Assembly: GCF_018398425.1 (NCBI RefSeq)
Contig: NZ_JADPMV010000002.1
Location: 806,001 to 870,000 of the forward strand
Source of the DNA: Pseudomonas lalucatii
GTDB taxonomy: Bacteria > Pseudomonadota > Gammaproteobacteria > Pseudomonadales > Pseudomonadaceae
Reading direction: 5' to 3'
Length of the DNA stretch: 64,000 nt
Shown: piece by piece, positions 32,949 through 41,482 of the stretch
Layout: each line of letters opens with the position of its first letter
Position numbering within the stretch: the stretch's first letter is position 1
The notes under the pieces: generated by a model
Databases searched by the model: none
Told to the model about the DNA's origin: nothing
What the model saw: only the letters and a program-made list of their open reading frames with translations
Translations under genes and position numbers: made by a program

Positions 32949-32967
32949 TCGTGAACATTATTCACGA
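32949..32967. promoter_or_regulatory. Perfect palindromic LysR-type operator
   Basis: TCGTGAA-CATTA-TTCACGA is a 19-bp perfect inverted repeat containing the T-N11-A pattern of LysR-type sites. It lies 24 bp before the LysR start and 101 bp before the MFS start in their shared divergent gap, so it is the likely recognition site of this regulator. Confidence 0.7.
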
Positions 32968-33067
32968 CTCTTTGGGACGGCAGGCCAATTCTCCCGGTTT
33001 TTCAGGCACCTAGAATTCAAGGCGCGTCTGATTAGCGACCGACCGCCAACCTATCTGGGAGAAACCG

Positions 33068-34279
33068 TTGAAAGACCGTCTGTTAAAGCAAATACCCGCC
33101 ACCAGCACCCTGGCCTATTGCCTTCTGGCATTTATTGCCATGGCAGGCCTTGCCTATATCAACTTCCTGCCCGGTGTCGTTAACGCGCTGGCAGGGGGTA
33201 TCGGATTCAGTGACGCCCAGGCCGGGCAGATAGTCGCACTCAACGGGTACGGCGGTCTGCTTGGCAGTGCCGTTGCGATCCTCCTGATACGTCGAGTGCA
33301 ATGGCGTTACGCCATGATGATATTTCTGGCGCTACTGACCATCGTTGACCTGAGCACGGCCTGGGTCGAAAACTACCCAATACTGCTTGGCTGGCGTTTT
33401 GGCGCCGGCGTGCTGGGCGGGCTCTGTGTCGGTATCGGGTTTGCAGTGCTGGCGCGTTTGAACAACCCCGACCGGGCGTTCGGCCTTCTGCTGTTCGTGC
33501 AGTTCAGCCTGGGGTCCGTTGTTGTCTATCTGTTGCCCGGTCTGGAAACCTCCTTAGGCACCCACGCTGTGTTCTATGTGATGGCCACCCTGGCCTTCCT
33601 GAGCCTGGTTTTTCTGCCGTTCTTGCCCGCCCTGCCCGCAAACAGCACCTCAGCTGCACCAGCCGGCCCACTGCCCGCCAACGCGGTGTTGCTGCTGTCG
33701 GCAATCCTCGGCTATCAGGCTGCCGCCAGTGGGATCTGGGCCTACGTGGGACTGATCGGCCGCGATGCGGGTCTGGCCGCCGAACCGGTCAGCCAATACA
33801 TAGCCGCCACCGGATTGCTGGGTCTGCTGGGCGCCATGCTGCCGGTGATCAGGAGCAATCGTTCTGGCCGGCTGTACTGGGTGATCGCCGGTATGGCCAT
33901 GTCGATCGCTGGCGCAGTCTTGTTGAGCTACGCCCGGTATACCGCTCTCTACGTGGTGGCGATGGCGCTGCTGTTCTTCGCCTGGCCAGCGGTGCAGTCC
34001 TTCCTGCTGGCGGTCAGCGCGGACATGGACAACACCGGGCGACTGTCTGCCGTTGCCGGCCTGGCCGCCTATGCCGGGTTGGCCTCCGGCCCCCTGTTCG
34101 CCGCCAGCCTGCTCGATAGCGGTAGCTTTGCAGTGGTGCTCTACAACTGTGCAGCGACCTTCTTCGTGAGCTTCCTTCTGCTGTTTCGCCCCGTTCAGGC
34201 CAAGGAATCCCTGCTGGGCGCGGTATCGCTCTCGCAACAGCTGGCCACAAGCCAAAGCGCCGATTCGTCTAACGCCTAA
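33068..34279 (+). CDS. MFS transporter (YbfB/YjiJ-like)
   Basis: A 403-residue, 12-TM major facilitator superfamily protein; the overall look (AYCLLAFIAMAGLAYINFLPG in TM1, GQIVALNGYGGLLGSA in TM2) resembles YbfB/YjiJ-type transporters. The substrate is unknown. It starts with TTG at 33068, preceded by GGGAG at 7 nt; no better start exists. First gene of a three-gene operon opposite the LysR gene. Base composition and codon use are less GC-rich than in the flanking sbc genes, in keeping with transfer. A GTCTAAC near its end resembles half of an integron attC site, but no partner is seen. Confidence 0.85.
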   Translation: MKDRLLKQIPATSTLAYCLLAFIAMAGLAYINFLPGVVNALAGGIGFSDAQAGQIVALNGYGGLLGSAVAILLIRRVQWRYAMMIFLALLTIVDLSTAWVENYPILLGWRFGAGVLGGLCVGIGFAVLARLNNPDRAFGLLLFVQFSLGSVVVYLLPGLETSLGTHAVFYVMATLAFLSLVFLPFLPALPANSTSAAPAGPLPANAVLLLSAILGYQAAASGIWAYVGLIGRDAGLAAEPVSQYIAATGLLGLLGAMLPVIRSNRSGRLYWVIAGMAMSIAGAVLLSYARYTALYVVAMALLFFAWPAVQSFLLAVSADMDNTGRLSAVAGLAAYAGLASGPLFAASLLDSGSFAVVLYNCAATFFVSFLLLFRPVQAKESLLGAVSLSQQLATSQSADSSNA

Positions 34280-34305
34280 ACCCTCCATCAAAGAAGGCTA
34301 CCAAC

Positions 34306-34863
34306 ATGATCCGATATCTCTTCAACAGGATGCTGATGGCCATGCACCGGCGATACGACTACGACGTTCGCTACCTGCAGGAAATCCTGCAAACCGACCT
34401 GCCGGCCTTCATGAAATACCTGGGCTTTCAGGTGATGGCCGCGCATTCCGCGAAGATGCCCGCGGAGCCGCTGTTTGCCGCCCGGATACGCGCAATCATC
34501 TGGGACGATTGCGGGCCCTGCACCCAACTGGTGGTGAACATGGCGCTGGAAGCCAAGGTGAGCCCGGATCGAGTCCGCGCCATGGTGAATATGGACTTGA
34601 ACAGCCTGCCCGAGCACACCGCCCTGGTGGTCCGCTTTGCCGAACTGGTGCTGGCCCACAACCCGGAAGCGGACGAGCTGCGGGAACAGATCCGCGCCCT
34701 GTGGGGCACCAAAGGGCTGATCGCCATCGCCTACAGCATCAGCGCCTCCCGGGTCTACCCGGCATTGAAATACACCTTGGGGTACGGACATGCCTGCAGC
34801 CGTGTCCAGATCCACGATCACACTCTGGTACCCAGCCGGTCGACGGAGGCACAGCATGGTTAA
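34306..34863 (+). CDS. AhpD-like/carboxymuconolactone decarboxylase-fold protein (putative)
   Basis: A 185-residue, mostly helical soluble protein. The stretch IWDDCGPCTQLVVNMAL (about residues 65-81) contains a CxxC preceded by acidic residues, as in the redox site of AhpD-like proteins, but the usual His after the second Cys is not in place. The assignment to this fold is therefore tentative. It starts 26 nt after the MFS gene and overlaps the next gene by 8 nt, so the three are an operon. If it is a redox protein, the operon could handle a reactive or aromatic compound exported or imported by the MFS protein. Confidence 0.6.
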   Translation: MIRYLFNRMLMAMHRRYDYDVRYLQEILQTDLPAFMKYLGFQVMAAHSAKMPAEPLFAARIRAIIWDDCGPCTQLVVNMALEAKVSPDRVRAMVNMDLNSLPEHTALVVRFAELVLAHNPEADELREQIRALWGTKGLIAIAYSISASRVYPALKYTLGYGHACSRVQIHDHTLVPSRSTEAQHG

Positions 34864-35281
34864 GCAACTGATTACCGGGACGGCTGTGGTACTTGGACTG
34901 GCCTCGCTTGCGAACGGCCTGTTTATGCTGGTCGCGCCCGAATCCTGGTATTGGAGCGTGCCCGGCGTGCCGGTGAGGGGATTGTTCAATCAGCACTTTC
35001 TACGGGACATCGGAATCCAGTACCTGCTGATGGGCGTGGCTTTTGTCTATGGCGCCGTGGACAGCCGGTATCGACTATTGCTGTGGTGGCTACCCACCGC
35101 CTGGCTGGTCGGCCACGCGATCTTCCACGTATGGGAAGTCGCGGTGGGCCTGTGCGGCCCCCAATACCTGATCGTGGACTTTGCCGGGGTGACTTTGCCA
35201 GCGCTGATAAGTCTTGGTTTGGTTTATGGTCACTACCGAGTACGGGGCAAGAGTAACCAGCCTTCCCCAGTCGCGCCTTGA
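34856..35281 (+). CDS. Four-TM membrane protein of unknown function
   Basis: A 141-residue membrane protein with four hydrophobic segments (about 5-25, 48-66, 70-92, 105-125) and the stretch [19 protein letters not shown] between the first two. The topology resembles DoxX-like or DUF-type small membrane proteins, but I do not recognise a named family. The ATG at 34856 has GGAGG 7 nt upstream and overlaps the preceding gene. It ends right where the integrase fragment begins, so its last residues ([10 protein letters not shown]) may be altered by the junction. Confidence 0.75.
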   Translation: MVKQLITGTAVVLGLASLANGLFMLVAPESWYWSVPGVPVRGLFNQHFLRDIGIQYLLMGVAFVYGAVDSRYRLLLWWLPTAWLVGHAIFHVWEVAVGLCGPQYLIVDFAGVTLPALISLGLVYGHYRVRGKSNQPSPVAP

Positions 35282-35754
35282 TTGCGAGCCAGAAGGATCG
35301 CACCACCTTGCTGCCGTCCTCGCTGATGACTCCTCTGCTGGAGCGCAGGCAGCGCATGTTCGAGGCCTGGAAGCAGCAGGACAGTTTCTATCAGCCCCCT
35401 GTCAGCCTGCCCTTTGCGCTGCCGCGCAAGTACCCGAATGCGGCCCGCTCGTTCGAGTGGCAGTGGCTGTTCCCCGCCACCGGCCTGTGCATGGATGAGG
35501 ACGGCACGCTGGTGCGCCATCACATCCATGTCAGCTCCCAGAAGGCGGTAAAACAGGCGGTGCGGCGTTCCGGCCTGCATAAGCCGGCCGGCTGCCGCAC
35601 CTTCCGCCATAGCTCTGCCACCGAGCTGCTGCGCCGCGGCAGCGATATCCGCACGGTGCAAACCTTGCTGGGCCACGCCGACGTGCGCACTACACAGATC
35701 TATACCCATGTGTTGGGCCAGGCCTTTGCAGGCGTGCAGAGCCCGTTGGGCTAG
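35281..35754 (+). pseudogene. intI: Integron integrase IntI, C-terminal fragment
   Basis: About 157 residues matching the C-terminal half of integron integrases, a tyrosine recombinase subfamily that moves gene cassettes between attI and attC sites. Diagnostic is the IntI-specific insert, here [20 protein letters not shown], absent from other tyrosine recombinases. Homology begins abruptly at KDRTTLLP; the N-terminal DNA-binding domain and first catalytic Arg are missing and replaced by the unrelated membrane-protein gene. The remaining catalytic region reads [13 protein letters not shown] (box II His changed to Arg) and TTQIYTHVL with the nucleophile Tyr. Not functional. Its stop is 3 bp from the convergent sbcD stop. 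Confidence 0.88.
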
Positions 35755-35757
35755 GGC

Positions 35758-36978
35758 TCAATCACGCTCGCTCTGCACCGTTTCCAATACCTCGCGATAA
35801 AGTCCCTGCAGCCGCTGCGCGTCAGCTTCGTCCAGTTGCTCGTGCTGCAGGCGCCGGGCGAACACCTCCTCGACGCTGAGCTCGTCCAGGGTCTCGCGGG
35901 CCTGGACGCGCAGGCCCGGGCCGGCCGAACCGCGCTCGCGGCGGATGCGCAGCACCTCCACCGGCAGGCCCTCGCACAGGGCGGCGACCCGCTGCTGCAG
36001 GTCGCTCAGGTAGTCGTCACCGCTGACCCGCACCTCCAGCCACACCGGCCGCTCGACGCTGCCCTGGGCGGCCGCCTCGGCGATCCCCTGCTCCAGTTCC
36101 TTGAGCGAGCCGGCCACCGACAGCAGCGCCTGGAAGCGCGGCACCGGCAGCGCCCGTACCGCACCCAGGCCGTCGCCGTCCAGCTCGACCAGCAGCACTT
36201 CCTTCTGCTGGCGGGCCTCGTCGAAGCTCAAGGGAATCGGCGAGCCGCAGTAGCGGATATGCTCCAGGCCGCCGACCTTCTGCGGCCGGTGGATGTGGCC
36301 CAGGGCGATATAGGCGGCCGGCGGGAAGGCGCTGGTGGGGAAGGCCTCCAGGCTGCCGACGTAGATCTCGCGAACCGACTCGCTGGCGCTGGCGCCGACC
36401 GTGGTCAGATGGCCGGTGGCGATGATCGGCAGCGCGCCGCCCAGCTCCTCGCGCCTGGTCTCGGCCAGGGCGTGGAGGTCGCGGTAGTGCGCCTGGATCG
36501 CCTGCTGCAGGGCGCCCTGCTTGTCCGCCGCGCTCTGCCCGGCCTGGCTCAGCAGCACGTCCCGCGGACGAATGAAGGGGATGCCGCAGAGAATGGCGCC
36601 GGGCCGGCCATCGCGGCGCTCGAGCACCAGCAGCTGCTCGCCGAGGTCCGTGCATACGCCGGGGATCACCCGGGTACCCAGGCGCTCCAGCAGGGTCTTG
36701 CTCTCGCCGAGCATGGCCACCGAGTCGTGGTTGCCGCCGAGCACCACCAGCGCGCAGCCGGTCCCGCTCAACTCGACGACGAAGCGGTTGTACTGCTCGC
36801 GGGCATAGCTGGGCGGCGCACCGGTGTCGAACACGTCGCCGGCGATCAGCAGCGCGTCGACGCCGTGCTCGCGCACCTGCTCGACCAGCCAGGCACAGAA
36901 GGCCGCATGCTCGGCCTGGCGGGTCTTGCCCATGAAATGCTGGCCGAGGTGCCAGTCGGAGGTGTGGAGGATGCGCAT
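35758..36978 (-). CDS. sbcD: Exonuclease subunit SbcD
   Basis: A 406-residue Mre11-like metallophosphoesterase: nuclease half of SbcCD, which opens hairpins and trims blocked ends. Metal motifs are present in order: MRILHTSDWHLG, AGDVFDTGAPP, LGGNHDS, ATGHLTT and ALGHIH. The C-terminal capping region is complete. I chose the ATG at 36978, which begins the family sequence, 9 nt after the Lrp gene stop. The gene that should follow it, sbcC, is displaced about 4 kb by the intI-containing insert. Confidence 0.96.
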   Translation of the reverse strand: MRILHTSDWHLGQHFMGKTRQAEHAAFCAWLVEQVREHGVDALLIAGDVFDTGAPPSYAREQYNRFVVELSGTGCALVVLGGNHDSVAMLGESKTLLERLGTRVIPGVCTDLGEQLLVLERRDGRPGAILCGIPFIRPRDVLLSQAGQSAADKQGALQQAIQAHYRDLHALAETRREELGGALPIIATGHLTTVGASASESVREIYVGSLEAFPTSAFPPAAYIALGHIHRPQKVGGLEHIRYCGSPIPLSFDEARQQKEVLLVELDGDGLGAVRALPVPRFQALLSVAGSLKELEQGIAEAAAQGSVERPVWLEVRVSGDDYLSDLQQRVAALCEGLPVEVLRIRRERGSAGPGLRVQARETLDELSVEEVFARRLQHEQLDEADAQRLQGLYREVLETVQSERD

Positions 36979-36986
36979 GGAGCCGC

Positions 36987-37406
36987 TCACATCGGCCAAT
37001 CCGTGACCACCATGTGGGTCTTGACCTTGTGCATGCCGGGGAAGTTTTCGATCTGCCCGCGGATCTCGCTGAGCCGCTCCATGGACGGCGCCTCGATATA
37101 CACCAGCATGTCGGTCTCGCCGCTGATGCCGCTGCAGCGGCGCACCTCGCTGAAGCTGCGCATGCGCGCCACGTAGTGCTCGCAGCGCCCGCCCTGGTAG
37201 AACAGCTCCAGATAGGCCTTGACCGCCGCGCCCGCCGGCTCGGCGACCCGGGCGTGGTAGCCCTTGATCACCCCGGCCTGTTCCAGATGACGAATGCGCT
37301 CGCTCACCGCCGAGCGCGACAGGTTGACGTCGCGGGCGATCTGGCTCACGGCCAGACGGGCGTCGGCGCGCAGCAGGGCGAGGATCTGTTGATCGAACTT
37401 GTCCAC
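36987..37406 (-). CDS. Lrp/AsnC-family transcriptional regulator
   Basis: A 139-residue regulator: helix-turn-helix at about residues 1-50 (VDKFDQQILALLRADARLAV, ARDVNLSRSAVSERIRHLE) and the RAM effector domain (about 60-135, ending VKTHMVVTDWPM). Lrp-type proteins sense amino acids. The start is uncertain: GTG 37406 matches the family N-terminus, and TTG 37424 adds six residues. It is divergent from a YjeH-like amino-acid exporter, a frequent pairing in which the regulator induces export when the amino acid accumulates. sbcD follows 8 nt downstream, probably by read-through. Confidence 0.9.
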   Translation of the reverse strand: MDKFDQQILALLRADARLAVSQIARDVNLSRSAVSERIRHLEQAGVIKGYHARVAEPAGAAVKAYLELFYQGGRCEHYVARMRSFSEVRRCSGISGETDMLVYIEAPSMERLSEIRGQIENFPGMHKVKTHMVVTDWPM

Positions 37407-37545
37407 TCGGAGGGTCTCACGCAAAGAACGGATTGACGGGCAATACCGCCATTTTGCCGGTCAACGCCGACGCTTCGCCAGCCGTCGCGGGGCGCGAGGC
37501 GGCGTAACATGGCGGGGCCAGAAAAGGATCGCACGAGCATACATC

Positions 37546-38823
37546 ATGAGCCGCCTCAACCAAGAACTGGGTCTGCTGCAAGGCATCGGCCTGCTGAGTA
37601 CATCGCTGCTCGGCACCGGCATCTTCGTCGTGCCGGCCCTGGCCGCCACCGCCGCCGGCGAGGCGTCGCTGTGGGCCTGGCTGCTGCTCATCGGCCTGGT
37701 GCTGCCGGTGGCCTTCACCTTCGCCCAGCTGGGCCGGCGCTTTCCCCATGCCGGCGGGGCGCCGCACCTGATCGGCCGCGCCTTCGGCCCGCGCCTGGAG
37801 CGCCTCAGCGCCTGGCTGTTCCTCGCCGTGCTGCCGGTCGGCCTGCCGGCGGCGCTGAATATCGCCAGCGGTTTCTGGCAGGCGCTGTTCGACCTCAACC
37901 CGGCCCAGGCGCTGACCATCCAGCTTGCCACCCTTGGCGCCATCCTGCTGCTCGGCCAGCGCCCGGCCAGGGCCTCGGGCCTGGTTCAGGGCGCCATCGC
38001 CCTGGCGATCATGGCCACGGTCGGGCTGATCTGGTGGGTCGGCGAGCTGCCGCTGGCCGGCCAGCCACTGCTGCCGCCCATCGCCGGCAGCTGGCACCTG
38101 CTCCCCGCCGCGCTGGGGGTGATGTTCTGGTGCTTCGTCGGCATCGAGGCCTTCACCCACCTGGGCGAGGAGTTCAAGCGCCCCGAGCGCGACTTCCCCC
38201 TGGCCCTGCTGCTCGGCGTGCTGCTGGCCGGCCTGGTGTACTGGGCCTGCTCGGTCGCCGTACTGAGTTTCCGGGCCTACGGCGACCTGGCCGCCGACGC
38301 TGCCTCGCTGCCGCGCCTGCTCGACCTGCTGCTGGGCAGCGAAGCCCGCTGGCTCAGCGCGCTGGTCGGCTACCTGGCCTGTTTCGCCTCGATGAATGTG
38401 TATATCCAGGGCTTCGCCCGGCTGATCTGGAGCCTGGCCGACGAGAGCAAGCTGCCGGCCGGCCTGGCCCGCCGCAACCGCCACGGCATGCCCGGCCGCG
38501 CCCTGCTGCTGGTGGTGCTGAGCTGCGCCCTGTGCGCGATCCTGGCCTGGAGCCTGGCGTTGTCGCTGGACCAGTTGATCCGCTACGCCAACGGCAACTT
38601 CGTGCTGATCTACCTGCTGAGCATGGCCGCCGGCTGGCTGCTGCTCGAGGGGCCGTGGCGCTGGCTGGCCGCCTTCAGCACCCTGCTCTGCACCCTGGTG
38701 CTGGCGATGCTCGGCCTCGACGCCTGGTATGCCCTGGGCCTGCTGGCGTTTCTCGCGGCAGTGGACAGCGCGCGCAACCTGCGCCCGCGCAAAGGCCTGG
38801 GTGAGACGCCGCCGCAGCCCTAG
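37546..38823 (+). CDS. yjeH: YjeH-like amino-acid exporter (APC superfamily)
   Basis: A 425-residue membrane protein with about 11-12 TM helices. The N-terminus LGTGIFVVPALAATAAGEAS is the conserved APC TM1 substrate-binding loop, and FWCFVGIEAFTHLGEEFKRP is typical of YjeH, which exports L-methionine and branched-chain amino acids in E. coli. It is divergent from an Lrp-type regulator across about 140 bp, which supports amino-acid-dependent expression. The precise substrate is inferred from the family. Confidence 0.86.
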   Translation: MSRLNQELGLLQGIGLLSTSLLGTGIFVVPALAATAAGEASLWAWLLLIGLVLPVAFTFAQLGRRFPHAGGAPHLIGRAFGPRLERLSAWLFLAVLPVGLPAALNIASGFWQALFDLNPAQALTIQLATLGAILLLGQRPARASGLVQGAIALAIMATVGLIWWVGELPLAGQPLLPPIAGSWHLLPAALGVMFWCFVGIEAFTHLGEEFKRPERDFPLALLLGVLLAGLVYWACSVAVLSFRAYGDLAADAASLPRLLDLLLGSEARWLSALVGYLACFASMNVYIQGFARLIWSLADESKLPAGLARRNRHGMPGRALLLVVLSCALCAILAWSLALSLDQLIRYANGNFVLIYLLSMAAGWLLLEGPWRWLAAFSTLLCTLVLAMLGLDAWYALGLLAFLAAVDSARNLRPRKGLGETPPQP

Positions 38824-38908
38824 GCCACGGCCGTGTGCGGGCCGCGCGGGGTGACCGCGGGGGCCGCCTGGCTCTATGCTTGGGGCGACCCCGCCGAAAG
38901 GAAGCCCC

Positions 38909-40252
38909 ATGCGCCGCGTACTCAAAGACCTGAAGATCATGCTGCTGGCCAACCTGTGGCTGGTCCCGGTGATCGCCGCGCTGGTCGGCGCCGTGTTCTA
39001 TTTCGTCGCGCCGCCGCCGCCGATGCACGCCAGCATGGCCACGGGCGCAGCGGGGGGCAACTACCGGCTGTTCGCCGAAAAGCTGAAGGCCGAGCTGGCC
39101 AAGCAGGGCTTCGAGCTGAGCCTGGTGCCCAGCGCCGGCTCCAGGGACAACCTCGAGCGCCTGCTGGCCGCGCGTCCCGAGGTGCAGATCGCCCTGGTGC
39201 AGAGCGGCCTGGAGCACCAGCTCGACGCCGTCGAGCGCGGCCGCCTGCAGAGCCTGGGCGCGGTCTACCAGGAGCCCCTGTGGCTGTTCTACCGCGAGGG
39301 CATCGCCCTCGACCGCATCGCCGACCTGCGGCCGCTGCGCCTGGCCCTGGGCCGGCCCGGCAGCGGCACCCGCGCGGCCAGCGAGGCGATCCTCGCGGCC
39401 AACGCCATCGTCGCGCCAGACTACCCCGCCGGCTGGCAGAGCCTGGGCGGCAACCAGGCCGCCAGCGCGCTGATCGCCGGCGAACTGGACGCCGCGTTCT
39501 TCGTCGGCCCGGCCGAGAACCCGCGGGTGCAGCGCCTGGCCGCCGAGCCGCACCTGCGCCTGGCCAACTTCCGCCGCGCCGCCGCCTACGAGGCGCGCCT
39601 GCCCTTCTTCAAGCGCGTGACCATCGACGAGGGCCTGCTCAACCTGGCGCGCAACAGCCCGCCGCAGACCACCATCACCCTCTCCCCGATGGCCACCCTG
39701 GTGGTCAACCAGGACTTCCACCCCGGCCTGGTACCCTTGCTGCTCGAGGCCAGCCGCGAGGTGATGAAGAACGGCAGCCTGCTCGACCCGGCCGGCACCT
39801 TCCCCAGCGCCGCTCCGCGCACCTTCGAACTGTCCGCAGACGCCGCCCACTACTACAGCAACGGCCTGCCGCTGCTGCAGCGCTTCCTGCCCTTTCGCAT
39901 CGCCTCCCTGGCCGATCGCTACATCATCCTGCTGATCCCGCTGATCGTGGTGCTGGTGCCGCTGCTCAAGGCGGTCGGCCCGCTCTATCGCTGGCGCATC
40001 CGCGCGCGCATCTACCGCTGGTACAAGTACCTGCGCGAGATCGACCGGCAGCTGGACGCCGGCACCCTGCCCGAACGCCTGGGCAGCGAGATCGAGCGCC
40101 TGGAACAGCTGCAGGACGAGCTGGCCAAGGTCGAGGTGCCGCTGTCCTACTCCAACGAGCTGTACGAGCTGCACATGCACCTGCGCTACGTGATCGAGCG
40201 CCTGCAGACCTTGCAGCGGCGACGGGCGACCCAGGCCGGGACACTCGGGTAA
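38909..40252 (+). CDS. TAXI-family TRAP solute-binding protein with C-terminal TM
   Basis: A 447-residue protein. An N-terminal hydrophobic helix (about 15-38) acts as anchor or signal, the TAXI ligand-binding domain follows (about 45-330; [40 protein letters not shown]), then a second TM (about 345-367, [20 protein letters not shown]) and a cytoplasmic coiled coil (about 375-440). No TRAP permease is nearby, so this is an orphan. The membrane-spanning layout suggests sensing or partnering rather than classic uptake. The ATG at 38909 has AAGGAA 6 nt upstream. Confidence 0.85.
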   Translation: MRRVLKDLKIMLLANLWLVPVIAALVGAVFYFVAPPPPMHASMATGAAGGNYRLFAEKLKAELAKQGFELSLVPSAGSRDNLERLLAARPEVQIALVQSGLEHQLDAVERGRLQSLGAVYQEPLWLFYREGIALDRIADLRPLRLALGRPGSGTRAASEAILAANAIVAPDYPAGWQSLGGNQAASALIAGELDAAFFVGPAENPRVQRLAAEPHLRLANFRRAAAYEARLPFFKRVTIDEGLLNLARNSPPQTTITLSPMATLVVNQDFHPGLVPLLLEASREVMKNGSLLDPAGTFPSAAPRTFELSADAAHYYSNGLPLLQRFLPFRIASLADRYIILLIPLIVVLVPLLKAVGPLYRWRIRARIYRWYKYLREIDRQLDAGTLPERLGSEIERLEQLQDELAKVEVPLSYSNELYELHMHLRYVIERLQTLQRRRATQAGTLG

Positions 40253-40334
40253 ACTGCGCGGCACCCGTGCGCCGCCGCCACCCGCGGCGCCCCCCTGTAC
40301 CCGTTCACCGCCGAGGCTTGCCAAGAGTACCGCC

Positions 40335-41342
40335 ATGCCGATCCGTCACTGCATCGTCCACCTGATCGACAAGAAGCCCGATGGCTCCCCCGCCGTGCTG
40401 CATGCCCGCGACACCGAGCTGGGCGCCTCCCAGGCCATCGAGAACCTGCTCGCCGACCTCAACGAGAGCTACAACGCCAAGCAGGGCAAGGCCTGGGGCC
40501 TGTTCCACGAGGAATCCGGCGCCTTTCCGTTCAGCGGCTGGCTGAAGGCCTACCTAGACGACAGCCAGGACTTCACCGCCTTCAGCCGCCAGGCCGTCGA
40601 GCACCTGCAGAAGCTGATGGAGGAGTCCAACCTGTCGGTCGGCGGCCACGTGCTGTTCGCCCACTACCAGCAGGGCATGACCGACTACCTGGCCATCGCC
40701 CTGCTGCACCACAGCGAGGGCGTGGCGGTGACCGAGGCGCTGGACGTGACCCCGGCCAAGCACCTGGACCTCGGCCAGCTGCACCTGGCGGCGCGCATCA
40801 ACCTCTCCGAGTGGCGCAACAATGCCCACTCCAAGCAGTACATCTCCTTCATCAAGGGCAAGAACGGCAAGAAGGTCTCGGAGTACTTCCGCGATTTCAT
40901 CGGCTGCCAGGAAGGCGTCGACGGCCCGGGGGAGACCCGCACCCTGCTCAAGGCCTTCAGCGACTTCGTGGAGAGCGAGGACCTGCCGGAGGAGTCGGCC
41001 CGGGAAAAGACCAAGACCCTGGTCGACTACGCCAGCAGCCAGGCCAAGCAGGGCGAGCCGATGACCCTGCAGGAGCTGTCCGGGCTGATCGACGAGCAGC
41101 GCCCGCAGGCCTTCTACGAGCATATCCGCAACAAGGACTACGGCCTGTCGCCGGAGATCCCGCCGGACAAGCGCACCCTGAACCAGTTCCGCCGCTTCAC
41201 CGGGCGTGCCGAAGGCCTGTCGATCAGCTTCGAGTCGCACCTGCTCGGCTCGAAGATCGAGTACGACGAGGCCCAGGACACCCTGATCATCCGCAACCTG
41301 CCGACCCAGCTGACCGATCAGCTCAAGCGCCGCAAGGACTGA
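40335..41342 (+). CDS. ndpA: Nucleoid-associated protein NdpA (YejK family)
   Basis: A 335-residue cytoplasmic protein of the NA37/YejK family, found on the nucleoid. N-terminus [18 protein letters not shown] and the central [20 protein letters not shown] are family signatures; the C-terminus ([21 protein letters not shown]) is complete. No catalytic function is known. It is 82 nt after the TAXI gene and appears to be monocistronic. Confidence 0.95.
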   Translation: MPIRHCIVHLIDKKPDGSPAVLHARDTELGASQAIENLLADLNESYNAKQGKAWGLFHEESGAFPFSGWLKAYLDDSQDFTAFSRQAVEHLQKLMEESNLSVGGHVLFAHYQQGMTDYLAIALLHHSEGVAVTEALDVTPAKHLDLGQLHLAARINLSEWRNNAHSKQYISFIKGKNGKKVSEYFRDFIGCQEGVDGPGETRTLLKAFSDFVESEDLPEESAREKTKTLVDYASSQAKQGEPMTLQELSGLIDEQRPQAFYEHIRNKDYGLSPEIPPDKRTLNQFRRFTGRAEGLSISFESHLLGSKIEYDEAQDTLIIRNLPTQLTDQLKRRKD

Positions 41343-41482
41343 GGGCCCGCGCCGGCGGCCCTTCGCCCGCCAGCTGCTAAAGTCAAACAGGCACCAGCGC
41401 AGTTTCCGAGGTGCCGATATGCGTGAATCCGACCGGCCCGGCGCCTCCCGCCCGGGCCTCCACCCCCTCCGGCCCCGGTACC

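Noticed and set aside
34267..34273. GTCTAAC resembling the R'' half of an integron attC site at the end of the MFS gene
   Set aside because: No matching GTTRRRY partner within the next 150 bp; it encodes part of the MFS C-terminus and is likely chance.
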